Shown: positions 24,418-31,575 of the stretch, piece by piece
Numbering within the stretch: position 1 is the stretch's first letter
How the letters are laid out: each line of letters opens with the position of its first letter
NCBI GenBank assembly: GCA_040880025.1
Contig: JBBDJD010000001.1
Coordinates: 62,001-126,000 of the forward strand
Direction: 5' to 3'
DNA from: RCIO01 sp040880025
GTDB lineage: Bacteria > Pseudomonadota > Alphaproteobacteria > Rhizobiales > Rhizobiaceae
Length of the DNA stretch: 64,000 nucleotides
Program-made: the position numbers and the translations under genes
Notes under the pieces: model-generated
Seen by the model: only the letters and a program-made list of their open reading frames with translations
Told to the model about the DNA's origin: nothing
Database searches by the model: none

Positions 24418-24559
24418 TGTCGTTTGGCCCCGACAATTCGCCGGTGGATTGGTGAGAGCGATTACGGGGGCGTGATCGGAATGCCCGCGCCGAACACAAA
24501 GCTCGGACAAAAGGCGGGGCATTTCCTGGGCCGATAGCAATCACCACCCCAGGCAATGG

Positions 24560-24826
24560 CTAGGGTCTGTACTCACTAATTTGACTGAATGGCGTTTGAA
24601 ATGACGAGAGATGCAAGGAAAAGCCCGAAGAACGGGGTAATTCCCCGGTCGAGGGCTTTGACGCTGCAGGTCGACGTCAGCTCGCACGTCCTTCGGATCG
24701 GGAGATTTGCACGGGCTACTTTGTCACAAACCCTTGAAAGGTTTCAGCCTTCCTGCGGGCTTGCTCCGCGTATCCGCACAAATCCGCTCCGACCATTCCT
24801 GCCAAATTAATGAGTACAGACCCTAG
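24560..24826. mobile_element. MITE-like element with 24-base inverted ends
   Basis: The left end CTAGGGTCTGTACTCACTAA and the right end (read inward on the other strand) CTAGGGTCTGTACTCATTAA match over 24 bases with one difference. CTAG occurs at both outer borders, which suits target duplication by IS5-type (IS427 group) transposases. The interior of about 220 bases contains no transposase frame. It is thus a miniature non-autonomous element or a strongly deleted insertion sequence. The right CTAG supplies the stop codon of the Crp/Fnr gene that ends at 24823. The interval 24427-24559 before it holds nothing recognisable. Confidence 0.85.
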
Positions 24827-25599
24827 ATGAAGGGACGGGGCATTTCATCCTCATCGTCAGGCCATCCTGCGATATCGGAGAGAGCGTCTGCGTCGAGTAC
24901 TTCACACCCGTGATTGCGCCAAGCGATGAGCTTGCGCGTGATCAGTTTTCTCAGCGTCTTGTTTGTATGCACGACCGACAGACCCAGCGTATCGGCGAGG
25001 TGCTGTTGCGTCACAGGCAGCAGATGCGGTTTGCGCCGAATGAAGCCGCTTCGCGTCGCGCGCCTGTGCAGGAAGGCAATCAGGTATGCGGCCCGTTCGA
25101 AAGCGCTTCTGCGCCCGACAGACAGGAGATGCTCATCCAGGATGCGCTCCTCGCGCGCGGCGATCCAGGTGACGTCGTAGGCGAGACGGGGATGGTCGCG
25201 GAAAACTTCATCCACACGGTCGCGCTCGAAGACACAGAGCCTGAGCGGCGTGAGCGCTTCGATCGAGTGCTGCATTTCCGCCATCAGAACGCTTTGCAGA
25301 CCTATCAGATCACCCGGCATGACGAAGTTGAGAATCTGCCTGCGGCCATCCTCGAGCATCTTGTATCGGAACGCGCTGCCTTCCAGAATGGTGTAAAGAT
25401 GGGCGCTGTGTGAGCCTTCGACGAGGATCGTCGCTCCCGCATCAAGCCTCAGTTCGCCGGACTTGAAGGCCATAACGAAGGCGAGTTGCTCCTTGTCGAA
25501 GTCCCGAAAATGCTCGTTATCCCTCAACGGGCAGTTTGGACAGCTGGTCATCGCCCCGTTTGCGGTTCTGCTGATCATTGATCCGTCCCGACGTCCCAT
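24823..25599 (-). CDS. Crp/Fnr family transcription regulator
   Basis: The protein of up to 258 residues has a cyclic-nucleotide-binding-like beta domain (about 45-150, with GATILVEGSHSAHLYTILEG and FVMPGDLIGLQSVL) and a winged helix (about 190-240, LPVTQQHLADTLGLSVVHTN). A CPNC pair near residue 20 is not the four-cysteine iron-sulfur pattern of true FNR, so oxygen sensing is doubtful. ATG codons at residues 8 and 17 are alternative starts. Its stop codon TAG lies in the CTAG border of the adjacent MITE-like element, so the last residues may have been altered by that insertion. Confidence 0.88.
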   Translation of the reverse strand: MGRRDGSMISRTANGAMTSCPNCPLRDNEHFRDFDKEQLAFVMAFKSGELRLDAGATILVEGSHSAHLYTILEGSAFRYKMLEDGRRQILNFVMPGDLIGLQSVLMAEMQHSIEALTPLRLCVFERDRVDEVFRDHPRLAYDVTWIAAREERILDEHLLSVGRRSAFERAAYLIAFLHRRATRSGFIRRKPHLLPVTQQHLADTLGLSVVHTNKTLRKLITRKLIAWRNHGCEVLDADALSDIAGWPDDEDEMPRPFI

Positions 25600-25745
25600 T
25601 TCCCATTCCAGCCCGGTTCTCGCCGCAAGTCCAAGGCGGCGTGACGATCATAGATGACCGGCGCTCAAAGTGCTCGGATATTCGCCCCACGGACGCTGGA
25701 CGCGCCAGTGCCGGAAAGAACCAACCGGCTCGGAGTATGGCCCGA

Positions 25746-26309
25746 TCAGCTTGACGCTGAGCGGCTCAGCACTGCGGATGAGGTTTCGTCGGGCCCGTAA
25801 TCGGCTTCGCCCGAAATCTGGAGATCGATCTGCAATTGCGCGCGAGCGCGGCTGAGCCGGCTCTTGATCGTGCCGACGGCGCAGCCGCATACCTCAGCGG
25901 CTTCCTCGTAGCTGAAGCCGGAGGCGCCCACCAGAACGATGGCCTCGCGCTGATCATCGGGCAGCCGCGCGAGAGCGACCTGAAAGTCCTTGAGGTCGAG
26001 CGATCCCATCTGGCCCGGATGCACCGACAGGCGTTCTGTGAAGAGACCGTCGCTGTCCTGGACTTCGCGTCCGCGCTTGCGCATCTGGCTGTAGAACTCG
26101 TTGCGCAGGATCGTGAACAGCCATGCCTTTATGTTGGTCCCGGGCTCGAAACTGTCCTGTTTCGCCCAAGCCTTCATGATCGTGTCCTGGACAAGATCGT
26201 CGGCCTTGTCCTGTTGGCCGGACAGCGAAACAGCAAATGCGCGCAGGTTTGGCAGCGACGCCAGCATTTCTCGCTTGAACGACCAGGTCATTGGATCGCC
26301 CTCGCTCAT
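25746..26309 (-). CDS. ecfG: EcfG-type sigma factor of the general stress response
   Basis: The protein of 187 residues directs RNA polymerase to stress promoters. Sigma region 2 (LPNLRAFAVSLSGQQDKADD, then NIKAWLFTILRNEFYSQMRK) and region 4 (RLPDDQREAIVLVGASGFSY, then VGTIKSRLSRAR) are complete. The start at 26309 overlaps the nepR stop in an ATGA arrangement, while ATG 26291 with GAGGG upstream is an in-frame alternative. The gene order nepR-ecfG divergent from phyR is the classical alphaproteobacterial layout. NepR should hold this sigma factor inactive until phosphorylated PhyR captures NepR. Confidence 0.93.
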   Translation of the reverse strand: MSEGDPMTWSFKREMLASLPNLRAFAVSLSGQQDKADDLVQDTIMKAWAKQDSFEPGTNIKAWLFTILRNEFYSQMRKRGREVQDSDGLFTERLSVHPGQMGSLDLKDFQVALARLPDDQREAIVLVGASGFSYEEAAEVCGCAVGTIKSRLSRARAQLQIDLQISGEADYGPDETSSAVLSRSASS

Positions 26310-26506
26310 TCTTTTCGCCCGTCGCTGGAGACAGGCCGCTGGCTGCGATCGGCTTCGTCGAGCTTTTCAAGAAGGTCGAGCAGGCGGTCGGGGATCGCCT
26401 CTTCCTTGACGGCGTCATAATATTCACGCAGCCGTCGCGAAACCGCATCCATCGCCTGATCGCCCCCAGCGGATGACGGCTCCTTGTTCATTTCATCCCG
26501 TGCCAT
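26306..26506 (-). CDS. nepR: NepR anti-sigma factor
   Basis: The protein of 66 residues has the NepR core RLREYYDAVKEEAIPDRLLD followed by LLEKLDE, the helix that contacts EcfG or the sigma-like domain of PhyR. The N- and C-termini are short and polar, as usual in the family. It is transcribed from an EcfG-type promoter at 26537-26561 and overlaps ecfG by four bases, so both proteins are made in linked amounts. This gives positive feedback on the pair. Confidence 0.92.
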   Translation of the reverse strand: MARDEMNKEPSSAGGDQAMDAVSRRLREYYDAVKEEAIPDRLLDLLEKLDEADRSQRPVSSDGRKE

Positions 26507-26536
26507 TGCAAACTCACATCCAGATCAACGAGGGTA

Positions 26537-26561
26537 AACGCAGATGCACGAAAAATGTTCC
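26537..26561 (-). promoter_or_regulatory. EcfG-type promoter of nepR-ecfG
   Basis: Read leftward, GGAAC (26561-26557), 16 bases and CGTT (26540-26537) match the EcfG consensus exactly. The predicted -10 lies 31 bases before the nepR start. It is adjacent to the divergent phyR promoter. Confidence 0.88.
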
Positions 26562-26569
26562 GCCGGCGT

Positions 26570-26594
26570 GGAACATTTTCCCGGCAGCCGCGTT
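26570..26594 (+). promoter_or_regulatory. EcfG-type promoter of phyR
   Basis: GGAAC at 26570-26574, 16 bases, and CGTT at 26591-26594 match the EcfG consensus exactly. It lies about 50 bases before the phyR start. Its -35 is only eight bases from the -35 of the opposite nepR promoter, so the two may compete for polymerase. Confidence 0.88.
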
Positions 26595-26643
26595 AATGCT
26601 TGAGACTTTATTCGATTTCGGACTGATAGGGAGACCCAACAGA

Positions 26644-27438
26644 ATGTCGCTTTCCACCCGTATTGCCGCACACTTGCCCTATCTACGGCGCTACGCCCGC
26701 GCGATTACCGGAACCCAGACGTCGGGCGATGCCTATGTGGCCGCCATGCTCGAAGCGCTGATTGCGGACGTTTCGGCGTTTCCGGATGCGTCGTCCGATC
26801 GCGTGGCCATATTCAAAATGTTTGCGTCGATGTTTGGTTCCACAAGGATCGACATCCGCCCCATTGAATCGCCCTACGCCTGGGAAAAGCGGGCCGCAGC
26901 CAATCTGGCCAATGTGCCGGCGATGCCGCGGCAGGCTTTCATTCTGACGGCCGTTGAGGGGTTTTCACCCGACGAGGCTGCGGAAATCCTCGGTTCCGAT
27001 ACCGCGGATATCGCCGGCATGCTGGAAGAGGCGGCCGACCTGATTTCGAGGCAGGTCGCCACGGAGATCATGATTATCGAGGACGAACCACTGATTGCGC
27101 TCGACATCGAATCGATGGTTGAGGAATTGGGGCACACGGTTACGGGTATTGCGCGCACGCATACTGAAGCCGTCGAACTGTTCAACAAGACGTCGCCTAA
27201 GATGATCCTCGCCGACATTCAGCTTGCGGATGGCAGCTCGGGTATCGATGCGGTCAACGAGATACTGAGCAATACGAGCATTCCGGTCATATTCATCACC
27301 GCATTTCCGGAGCGCCTGCTGACCGGGGAGCGGCCGGAGCCGGCCTTTTTGGTGACAAAGCCTTTCAATCCTCAGATGGTGAAGGCCCTCATCAGTCAGG
27401 CGCTGTTCTTCAACGAAGCGGTTGCAAAAGCGGCCTGA
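26644..27438 (+). CDS. phyR: PhyR anti-anti-sigma response regulator
   Basis: The protein of 264 residues has an N-terminal EcfG-like domain (about 1-125, LPYLRRYARAITGTQTSGDA, lacking DNA-binding function in the family). A C-terminal receiver domain follows (about 137-258) with the acidic pair in IIEDEP and the phosphate acceptor Asp191 in ILADIQLADG, plus a Lys in LVTKPF. On phosphorylation it binds NepR and frees EcfG. ATG 26644 is chosen because homologous N-termini begin at this point and upstream codons are not conserved-looking. Two HWE kinases encoded nearby are candidate phosphodonors. Confidence 0.95.
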   Translation: MSLSTRIAAHLPYLRRYARAITGTQTSGDAYVAAMLEALIADVSAFPDASSDRVAIFKMFASMFGSTRIDIRPIESPYAWEKRAAANLANVPAMPRQAFILTAVEGFSPDEAAEILGSDTADIAGMLEEAADLISRQVATEIMIIEDEPLIALDIESMVEELGHTVTGIARTHTEAVELFNKTSPKMILADIQLADGSSGIDAVNEILSNTSIPVIFITAFPERLLTGERPEPAFLVTKPFNPQMVKALISQALFFNEAVAKAA

Positions 27439-27463
27439 GCGGAACCCAGGTATCAAGCACGAT

Positions 27464-27488
27464 GGAACCATCCACCCGGGCCTCCGTT
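27464..27488 (+). promoter_or_regulatory. EcfG-type promoter of the DUF1328 gene
   Basis: GGAAC at 27464-27468, 16 bases and CGTT at 27485-27488 match the consensus exactly. It lies 31 bases before the ATG of the small membrane protein at 27520. Confidence 0.85.
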
Positions 27489-27519
27489 CTCCTTCATCCG
27501 CGTTCGAAGGAGAAGAACG

Positions 27520-27684
27520 ATGTTGTACTATGCCTTGGTGTTTCTGGTCGTAGCCATCATTGCCGGCGTGCTCGGCTTTGGCGGGATAGCGGGAGCATCC
27601 GCCGGGATCGCTCAGATACTGTTTTTCCTGTTCCTTGCCGCGCTCGTCATCTCGCTGGTGATGGGGTTGTTTCGGCGGGTTTGA
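27520..27684 (+). CDS. DUF1328 small membrane protein
   Basis: The 54-residue protein is almost entirely hydrophobic (MLYYALVFLVVAIIAGVLGF, then GIAGASAGIAQILFFLFLAA) with two TM helices and a terminal RRV. It matches the DUF1328 family of small inner-membrane proteins, which are common in stress regulons. AGGAGAAGA provides a ribosome binding site. An EcfG-type promoter lies directly upstream. Its molecular function is unknown. Confidence 0.85.
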   Translation: MLYYALVFLVVAIIAGVLGFGGIAGASAGIAQILFFLFLAALVISLVMGLFRRV

Positions 27685-27763
27685 TTTTCCCACATAGAGG
27701 ATAGGCGGCGGGCGATTCTTTTTTGTTTGATCGCCTGGCCAAGGCCGTTCGCCGGGTGAATAT

Positions 27764-28780
27764 GTGACTATCCCCACGACACTCATGTGGCATTCGGGCG
27801 GTCAGACTGCCGCTCAGATGCGCGATCTGACAACGCTTGCGCTGAACAGGTCCGGCGTGGCGGCGGTCGTCCTCAACCAATCAGGCGGTTTTGTCTTTGT
27901 CGCGAACCTGCCCGATTGCTGGAAATTGCCCACCTCGGACGCGCCGACACATCAGCTGGTTTTCGGCGATGAGATAAGCGGGCGGTTGGCCGAATTGACG
28001 CAACAAATCAGCGCCGGCGGCGAACCCGAAACCTTCCAGATCACGGGGCCCGATGGCCGGTATTTCGAGTTTGGCCTTGATCGCGTCTCGGTGGGAGCCG
28101 AGTGGTTCCTGCTCCATACCATCATCGAACTGACCGAGGAGCATCGGCGCGAGCAACGGCTGCGGGCGCTCCTGCGTGAGCTGAACCACCGATCGAAGAA
28201 CCTTCTTGCGATCATTCTAAGCGTGGCATCCCAGACTGCCAGAAGCACGTCGGGTCTGGCGGACTTCCTGCAGAAATTCCGCGGGAGGGTCTATTCCATC
28301 TCCCATTCTCAGGACCTGATTACCGACGCCAACTGGCACGGCGCGAGGTTCCGGACGCTGGTTCGTTCCCAAGCGGACAAGTATCACGAGCGGCCCGAAG
28401 AATCGTTGGCGCTCGAGGGCATTGACCCGATGTTGAGCCCCAACGAGGCGCTCCATATCGGCCTGGCCATCCACGAACTTTTCGTCGACGCAATTGCCGT
28501 CGGCGAATTGAGCGGCGACTTACCCTCGATTTCGGTGTCGTGCACTCAGCAGCCATATGACGGCGCCCCGGGGCTTGAAATCATCTGGCGCCAGACAAAT
28601 CCTTCGGGGTTCAATGGCGAGGATCCACTGGTGGACAAGGCCGACGGATTTCACAGCACGGTTCTCAGTCGCATTGCACCGATCGCGGTGGGTGGCGAAG
28701 GGACCTACGAAATGCGCGAAACCGGTCCTTTCTATCGAATTCACTTTCCCCAACCGGACAGCCATTTGAAATCCATTTGA
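27764..28780 (+). CDS. HWE-type histidine kinase with degenerate ATP-binding domain
   Basis: The protein of 338 residues has a PAS-like N-terminal half (about 20-125, ITGPDGRYFEFGLDR) and an HWE dimerisation helix with the acceptor His142 in RELNHRSKNLLAI. The catalytic domain departs from the family: the N-box reads HELFVDAI where HELATNA is usual, so the metal-binding Asn is lost. WxE has become WRQ, and the glycine box lacks GFG (ADGFHSTVL). It may bind but not hydrolyse ATP, or act as a regulator of PhyR rather than a kinase. The start is GTG 27764; ATG 27785 is an alternative. The gene lies just behind phyR and DUF1328. Confidence 0.8.
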   Translation: MTIPTTLMWHSGGQTAAQMRDLTTLALNRSGVAAVVLNQSGGFVFVANLPDCWKLPTSDAPTHQLVFGDEISGRLAELTQQISAGGEPETFQITGPDGRYFEFGLDRVSVGAEWFLLHTIIELTEEHRREQRLRALLRELNHRSKNLLAIILSVASQTARSTSGLADFLQKFRGRVYSISHSQDLITDANWHGARFRTLVRSQADKYHERPEESLALEGIDPMLSPNEALHIGLAIHELFVDAIAVGELSGDLPSISVSCTQQPYDGAPGLEIIWRQTNPSGFNGEDPLVDKADGFHSTVLSRIAPIAVGGEGTYEMRETGPFYRIHFPQPDSHLKSI

Positions 28781-28800
28781 ACCGTTGTTCGCGACGCGAC

Positions 28801-28825
28801 GGAACGATGTCGCCCGCAAGGCGTT
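28801..28825 (+). promoter_or_regulatory. EcfG-type promoter of a 41-residue membrane protein gene
   Basis: GGAAC at 28801-28805, 16 bases and CGTT at 28822-28825 match exactly. It lies 29 bases before the ATG at 28855 and 20 bases after the stop of the preceding kinase gene. Confidence 0.8.
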
Positions 28826-28854
28826 GCCGCCCATATGCAGCGTTGGAGTATCAA

Positions 28855-28980
28855 ATGACACACTATCGAGAGGGTGCGCCGCGTCTTGTTGGCGATGTCG
28901 GCAGTAGCGCGACCGGCTGGTTTTTTGCCGCGGTCGTTGCCACTGCCCTGGCGGCGGGCGCCTGGTATTTTCTCGCTTAG
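28855..28980 (+). CDS. 41-residue single-TM protein of the stress cluster
   Basis: A short frame begins at ATG 28855 with TTGGAG just upstream. It encodes MTHYREGAPRLVGDVG followed by a single TM helix (WFFAAVVATALAAGAWYFLA) at the very C-terminus, so the N-terminus should face the cytoplasm. I do not know the family. The perfect EcfG promoter 29 bases upstream supports a real stress-induced gene. A longer reading from 28777 would overlap the kinase stop and the promoter, so it is unlikely. Confidence 0.65.
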   Translation: MTHYREGAPRLVGDVGSSATGWFFAAVVATALAAGAWYFLA

Positions 28981-29100
28981 GCCGCAACGCCCTCCATAAC
29001 CAACGCGTTCGTCCAATCCGGGATTGCTGAACGGCCGCGCAGACGCCTGTAGAGCGCGCGCGAGCCCGCCTGATCGCGGGAACAAGCAATACGCGCACGA

Positions 29101-29127
29101 AAGGGCCGCTCCAGAGAAACGGCCCTT
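29101..29127 (-). terminator. Probable terminator of the CsbD-family gene
   Basis: AAGGGCCG at 29101-29108 pairs with CGGCCCTT at 29120-29127 over an 11-base loop. Read leftward, the hairpin follows the CsbD stop by about 32 bases, with only a short T-rich tail. Confidence 0.5.
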
Positions 29128-29159
29128 AACGTTGTATCGGATCGATAGAGTTTATCGGA

Positions 29160-29357
29160 TCAGTGGGTCTTCAGCCATTCGTCGATCTCACGCTCAGCTT
29201 CTTCCTCCGCCTTGCCGTAGCGCTGCTGCAGCTTGCCTGCGAGCTGCTTACGATTGCCGGCGATCACATCCAGATCGTCTCCGGTGAGGTCGCCCCACTG
29301 GGACTGAACCTTCCCTTTGAACTGCTCCCAATTACCTTCGATCTGATTCCAATTCAT
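29160..29357 (-). CDS. CsbD family stress protein
   Basis: The 65-residue protein matches the CsbD family throughout: MNWNQIEGNWEQFKGKVQSQ, then LTGDDLDVIAGNRKQLAGKL and a charged helical end. These small soluble proteins accumulate under general stress; their molecular role is unclear. A good ribosome binding site (GGAGACGG) precedes the start, and a perfect EcfG promoter lies 43 bases upstream, which places it in the PhyR-EcfG regulon. Confidence 0.93.
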   Translation of the reverse strand: MNWNQIEGNWEQFKGKVQSQWGDLTGDDLDVIAGNRKQLAGKLQQRYGKAEEEAEREIDEWLKTH

Positions 29358-29399
29358 TTTCCGTCTCCTTGGCTGATTGCTATCCGGAATGTGTCGAAC

Positions 29400-29424
29400 A
29401 ACGTTTGGCCTGGCCCAAGGTTCC
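29400..29424 (-). promoter_or_regulatory. EcfG-type promoter of the CsbD gene
   Basis: Read leftward, GGAAC (29424-29420), 16 bases and CGTT (29403-29400) match the consensus exactly. The -10 is about 43 bases before the CsbD start. Confidence 0.85.
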
Positions 29425-29437
29425 TGGGAAAATTACG

Positions 29438-29463
29438 GGAACTTCCTGCGCTGCCGGATCGTT
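29438..29463 (+). promoter_or_regulatory. EcfG-type promoter upstream of a 111-residue gene
   Basis: GGAAC at 29438-29442, 17 bases and CGTT at 29460-29463. The spacing is one base longer than in the other sites, but it lies within the range described for EcfG promoters. It is 25 bases before ATG 29489 and divergent from the CsbD promoter. Confidence 0.65.
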
Positions 29464-29488
29464 TCTTTGCGGTCGAAGGAGCGTATTC

Positions 29489-29824
29489 ATGGAACACATT
29501 GCCGCGATATTGCTGCTGCTTGGGTGCAGCGATGACGGACGCTCCTGTGCCGAGCTGCCGGCCCCCCACGTCGGCTACGAAGCCGAACAGATATGCGAGG
29601 AACATCTGCCGGGCGTCATGCAGCGAGCAGGCAATTCGTACCCGCTGGTAATCGGCAAGTGCATTCCGGTCGATCCGCTCGCTGAAGGCGATATGGAGAT
29701 CGTGTGGGACGTGACCTCAGAAGGCGAATTGATCGCCTCGGTTGTGCCTTACAATAATGACATCCCTGACGAGTCAATGGTGGCCGGCCTGCAAGAGGCC
29801 GACAAGGTTGCAAGGCTCCGCTGA
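29489..29824 (+). CDS. Unknown 111-residue protein, possibly a lipoprotein
   Basis: The N-terminus MEHIAAILLLLGCSDDG is a short hydrophobic stretch ending in a Cys, resembling a minimal lipoprotein signal, though it lacks the usual basic residues. Further cysteines (SCAELP, ICEEHL, KCIPVD) may form a disulfide. No family is recognised. GAAGGAGCG precedes the ATG. The EcfG-type promoter upstream suggests stress induction. It may be co-transcribed with the CHASE kinase gene 83 bases downstream. Confidence 0.6.
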   Translation: MEHIAAILLLLGCSDDGRSCAELPAPHVGYEAEQICEEHLPGVMQRAGNSYPLVIGKCIPVDPLAEGDMEIVWDVTSEGELIASVVPYNNDIPDESMVAGLQEADKVARLR

Positions 29825-29907
29825 CGGGTCGTCATGCAGCTGCCGCGTGGAAAAACGCGCCTGCCGGGTAAGACGGGGGCGGGACAATCGAAAACGTCAA
29901 GTCGCCC

Positions 29908-31515
29908 TTGTTGCATCGTTTCGCATACGTGATCGTTTTTGTTCTCGTTGCCGTAATCGGCGGCGGGATCGCAATGGCAGTGTACAAGAACGAGCGCGCC
30001 GCCAGACAGGCGCGTTTCGAAATTGTCGCGGATGAGGTGGTCGATCAGATTCGTACTCGCGTCCAGCAGCACATCGCGCTTGTCGTGGCCACGGCGTCAC
30101 ACGTCGCGGCAATCGGCGGCGAGGTCACCAAGGACAGGTTCAGGCACTTTATTGAAGGCCTTGATCTGGATGACGAGTTCGAGGGCGTTCAAGGCATAGG
30201 TCTCGCTCGAATACTGCAGGAGGATCAGGAAGCAGCGACATCGCGGCGTCTGACAACCGACTACGGCGTAGAAGGTGCGATCTGGCCGCCTTCCAACGAG
30301 GCGATACGCACCGCTATCGTGATGCTGGAACCGCTCGACGCCAGAAACCGCGCGGCGCTGGGCTTCGACATGTACAGTGAAAAGCGACGGCGCGAGGCCA
30401 TTTCCCGCGCCATCAACACCGGTGAGATTTCCGTCACCGCGCCGGTAACGCTTGTGCAGGAAATCACCTCGCTCAAGCAGCCGGGCTTTCTCGTCTACAT
30501 TCCCATTGGCGACGAGGGCAGCGGGCGCATCGACGGATTTGCATACGCGCCTTTTCGAGCCGGCGACCTTCATCGAGCGGCCCTTGCCGACCAGGCCCTT
30601 CCCGTCGAGATTGAAACACGTGACGCGGACGCCGAGGAGGATGCGGTCCTGTTCACAACCGAGGGGTTTTCGGAAAGCGTGACGAAGGGCCGATTGGAGG
30701 TTGAACGGCACGTGGCGCTGGCGGGCCGAACCTGGGCGATCAGAGTGCGGGCTGGCGCCGCGTTTCGTGACCAGGATGAGGCGCCCTATGCGCTGATTAC
30801 CGCGCTCATTTCATTGCTTCTGGCGACCGCCCTTGCCGCGGCCACGCGATGGCAGCAGCAATCCGTCGACCGTGCGCGCGCGCTCAACGCGTTTGCCGAA
30901 CAGTCGGTCAAGGAGAAGGAGCTGATGCTTCAGGAGATGAAGCATCGCATCAAGAATTCGATTGCGCGCATCATGGCCATGGCTCGCCAGACAGCGTCAT
31001 CGAGCGACAGTCTCGACGCATTTTCGGAATCCTTCAGCGCCAGATTGCAGTCAATGTCCAATGCGCAGGACATGCTGACGAGGAGCCATTGGCAGCAGAC
31101 CGACCTGCGCGAGCTCCTGAAAGTGGAATTGCAGCAGGTCTACGGCAGTTCGCTGGAAGAAGCCGAAATTTCCGGACCGCCGGTCAAGTTGAACGGCAGG
31201 CAGACGCAAGCGCTGGGCCTCACATTCCATGAGCTTGCGACGAACTCCTTGAAATATGGCGCCGGAGCGGTCGAAGGCGGTCACGTCGCCATTTCGTGGT
31301 CCGTCACGCGGCAGCCGGGAGCGGCTCGCGAACTTCACTTCGTCTGGGACGAGCATACCGGCGCGCCAGCGGAGCCGCCGAAGCGCCGCGGCTTCGGTGC
31401 ACGTTTGATCGATGCGAGCATCGCTGGTGAGCTGGGTGGCAGCATCGACCGCGATTTCCATGGCAAGGGACTGACCATCACATTGCGTTTCCCGGTGGAC
31501 GCTTCAGCAGTCTGA
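29908..31515 (+). CDS. CHASE-domain HWE sensor histidine kinase
   Basis: The protein of 535 residues has a first TM helix near 5-24, a periplasmic CHASE domain (about 55-230, FRHFIEGLDLDDEFEGVQG), a second TM near 292-310, and a cytoplasmic HWE kinase domain. The kinase domain has His346 in LQEMKHRIKNSIARI, an intact N-box HELATNSLKYG, WDEHTG and RGFGARLID. All catalytic elements are present, in contrast to the kinase at 27764. It is a good candidate to phosphorylate PhyR in response to an extracellular cue. The TTG at 29908 is the only start that keeps the first TM helix, and its ribosome binding site is weak. Confidence 0.88.
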   Translation: MLHRFAYVIVFVLVAVIGGGIAMAVYKNERAARQARFEIVADEVVDQIRTRVQQHIALVVATASHVAAIGGEVTKDRFRHFIEGLDLDDEFEGVQGIGLARILQEDQEAATSRRLTTDYGVEGAIWPPSNEAIRTAIVMLEPLDARNRAALGFDMYSEKRRREAISRAINTGEISVTAPVTLVQEITSLKQPGFLVYIPIGDEGSGRIDGFAYAPFRAGDLHRAALADQALPVEIETRDADAEEDAVLFTTEGFSESVTKGRLEVERHVALAGRTWAIRVRAGAAFRDQDEAPYALITALISLLLATALAAATRWQQQSVDRARALNAFAEQSVKEKELMLQEMKHRIKNSIARIMAMARQTASSSDSLDAFSESFSARLQSMSNAQDMLTRSHWQQTDLRELLKVELQQVYGSSLEEAEISGPPVKLNGRQTQALGLTFHELATNSLKYGAGAVEGGHVAISWSVTRQPGAARELHFVWDEHTGAPAEPPKRRGFGARLIDASIAGELGGSIDRDFHGKGLTITLRFPVDASAV

Positions 31516-31524
31516 CCGGCGGGC

Positions 31525-31549
31525 GGAACCGATAATGCTCTGGAGCGTT
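31525..31549 (+). promoter_or_regulatory. EcfG-type promoter of the AI-2E family gene
   Basis: GGAAC at 31525-31529, 16 bases and CGTT at 31546-31549 match exactly. It lies 26 bases before the ATG at 31576. Confidence 0.82.
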
Positions 31550-31575
31550 ACCTAAGCCCGAGGGAGAGCTACGCA

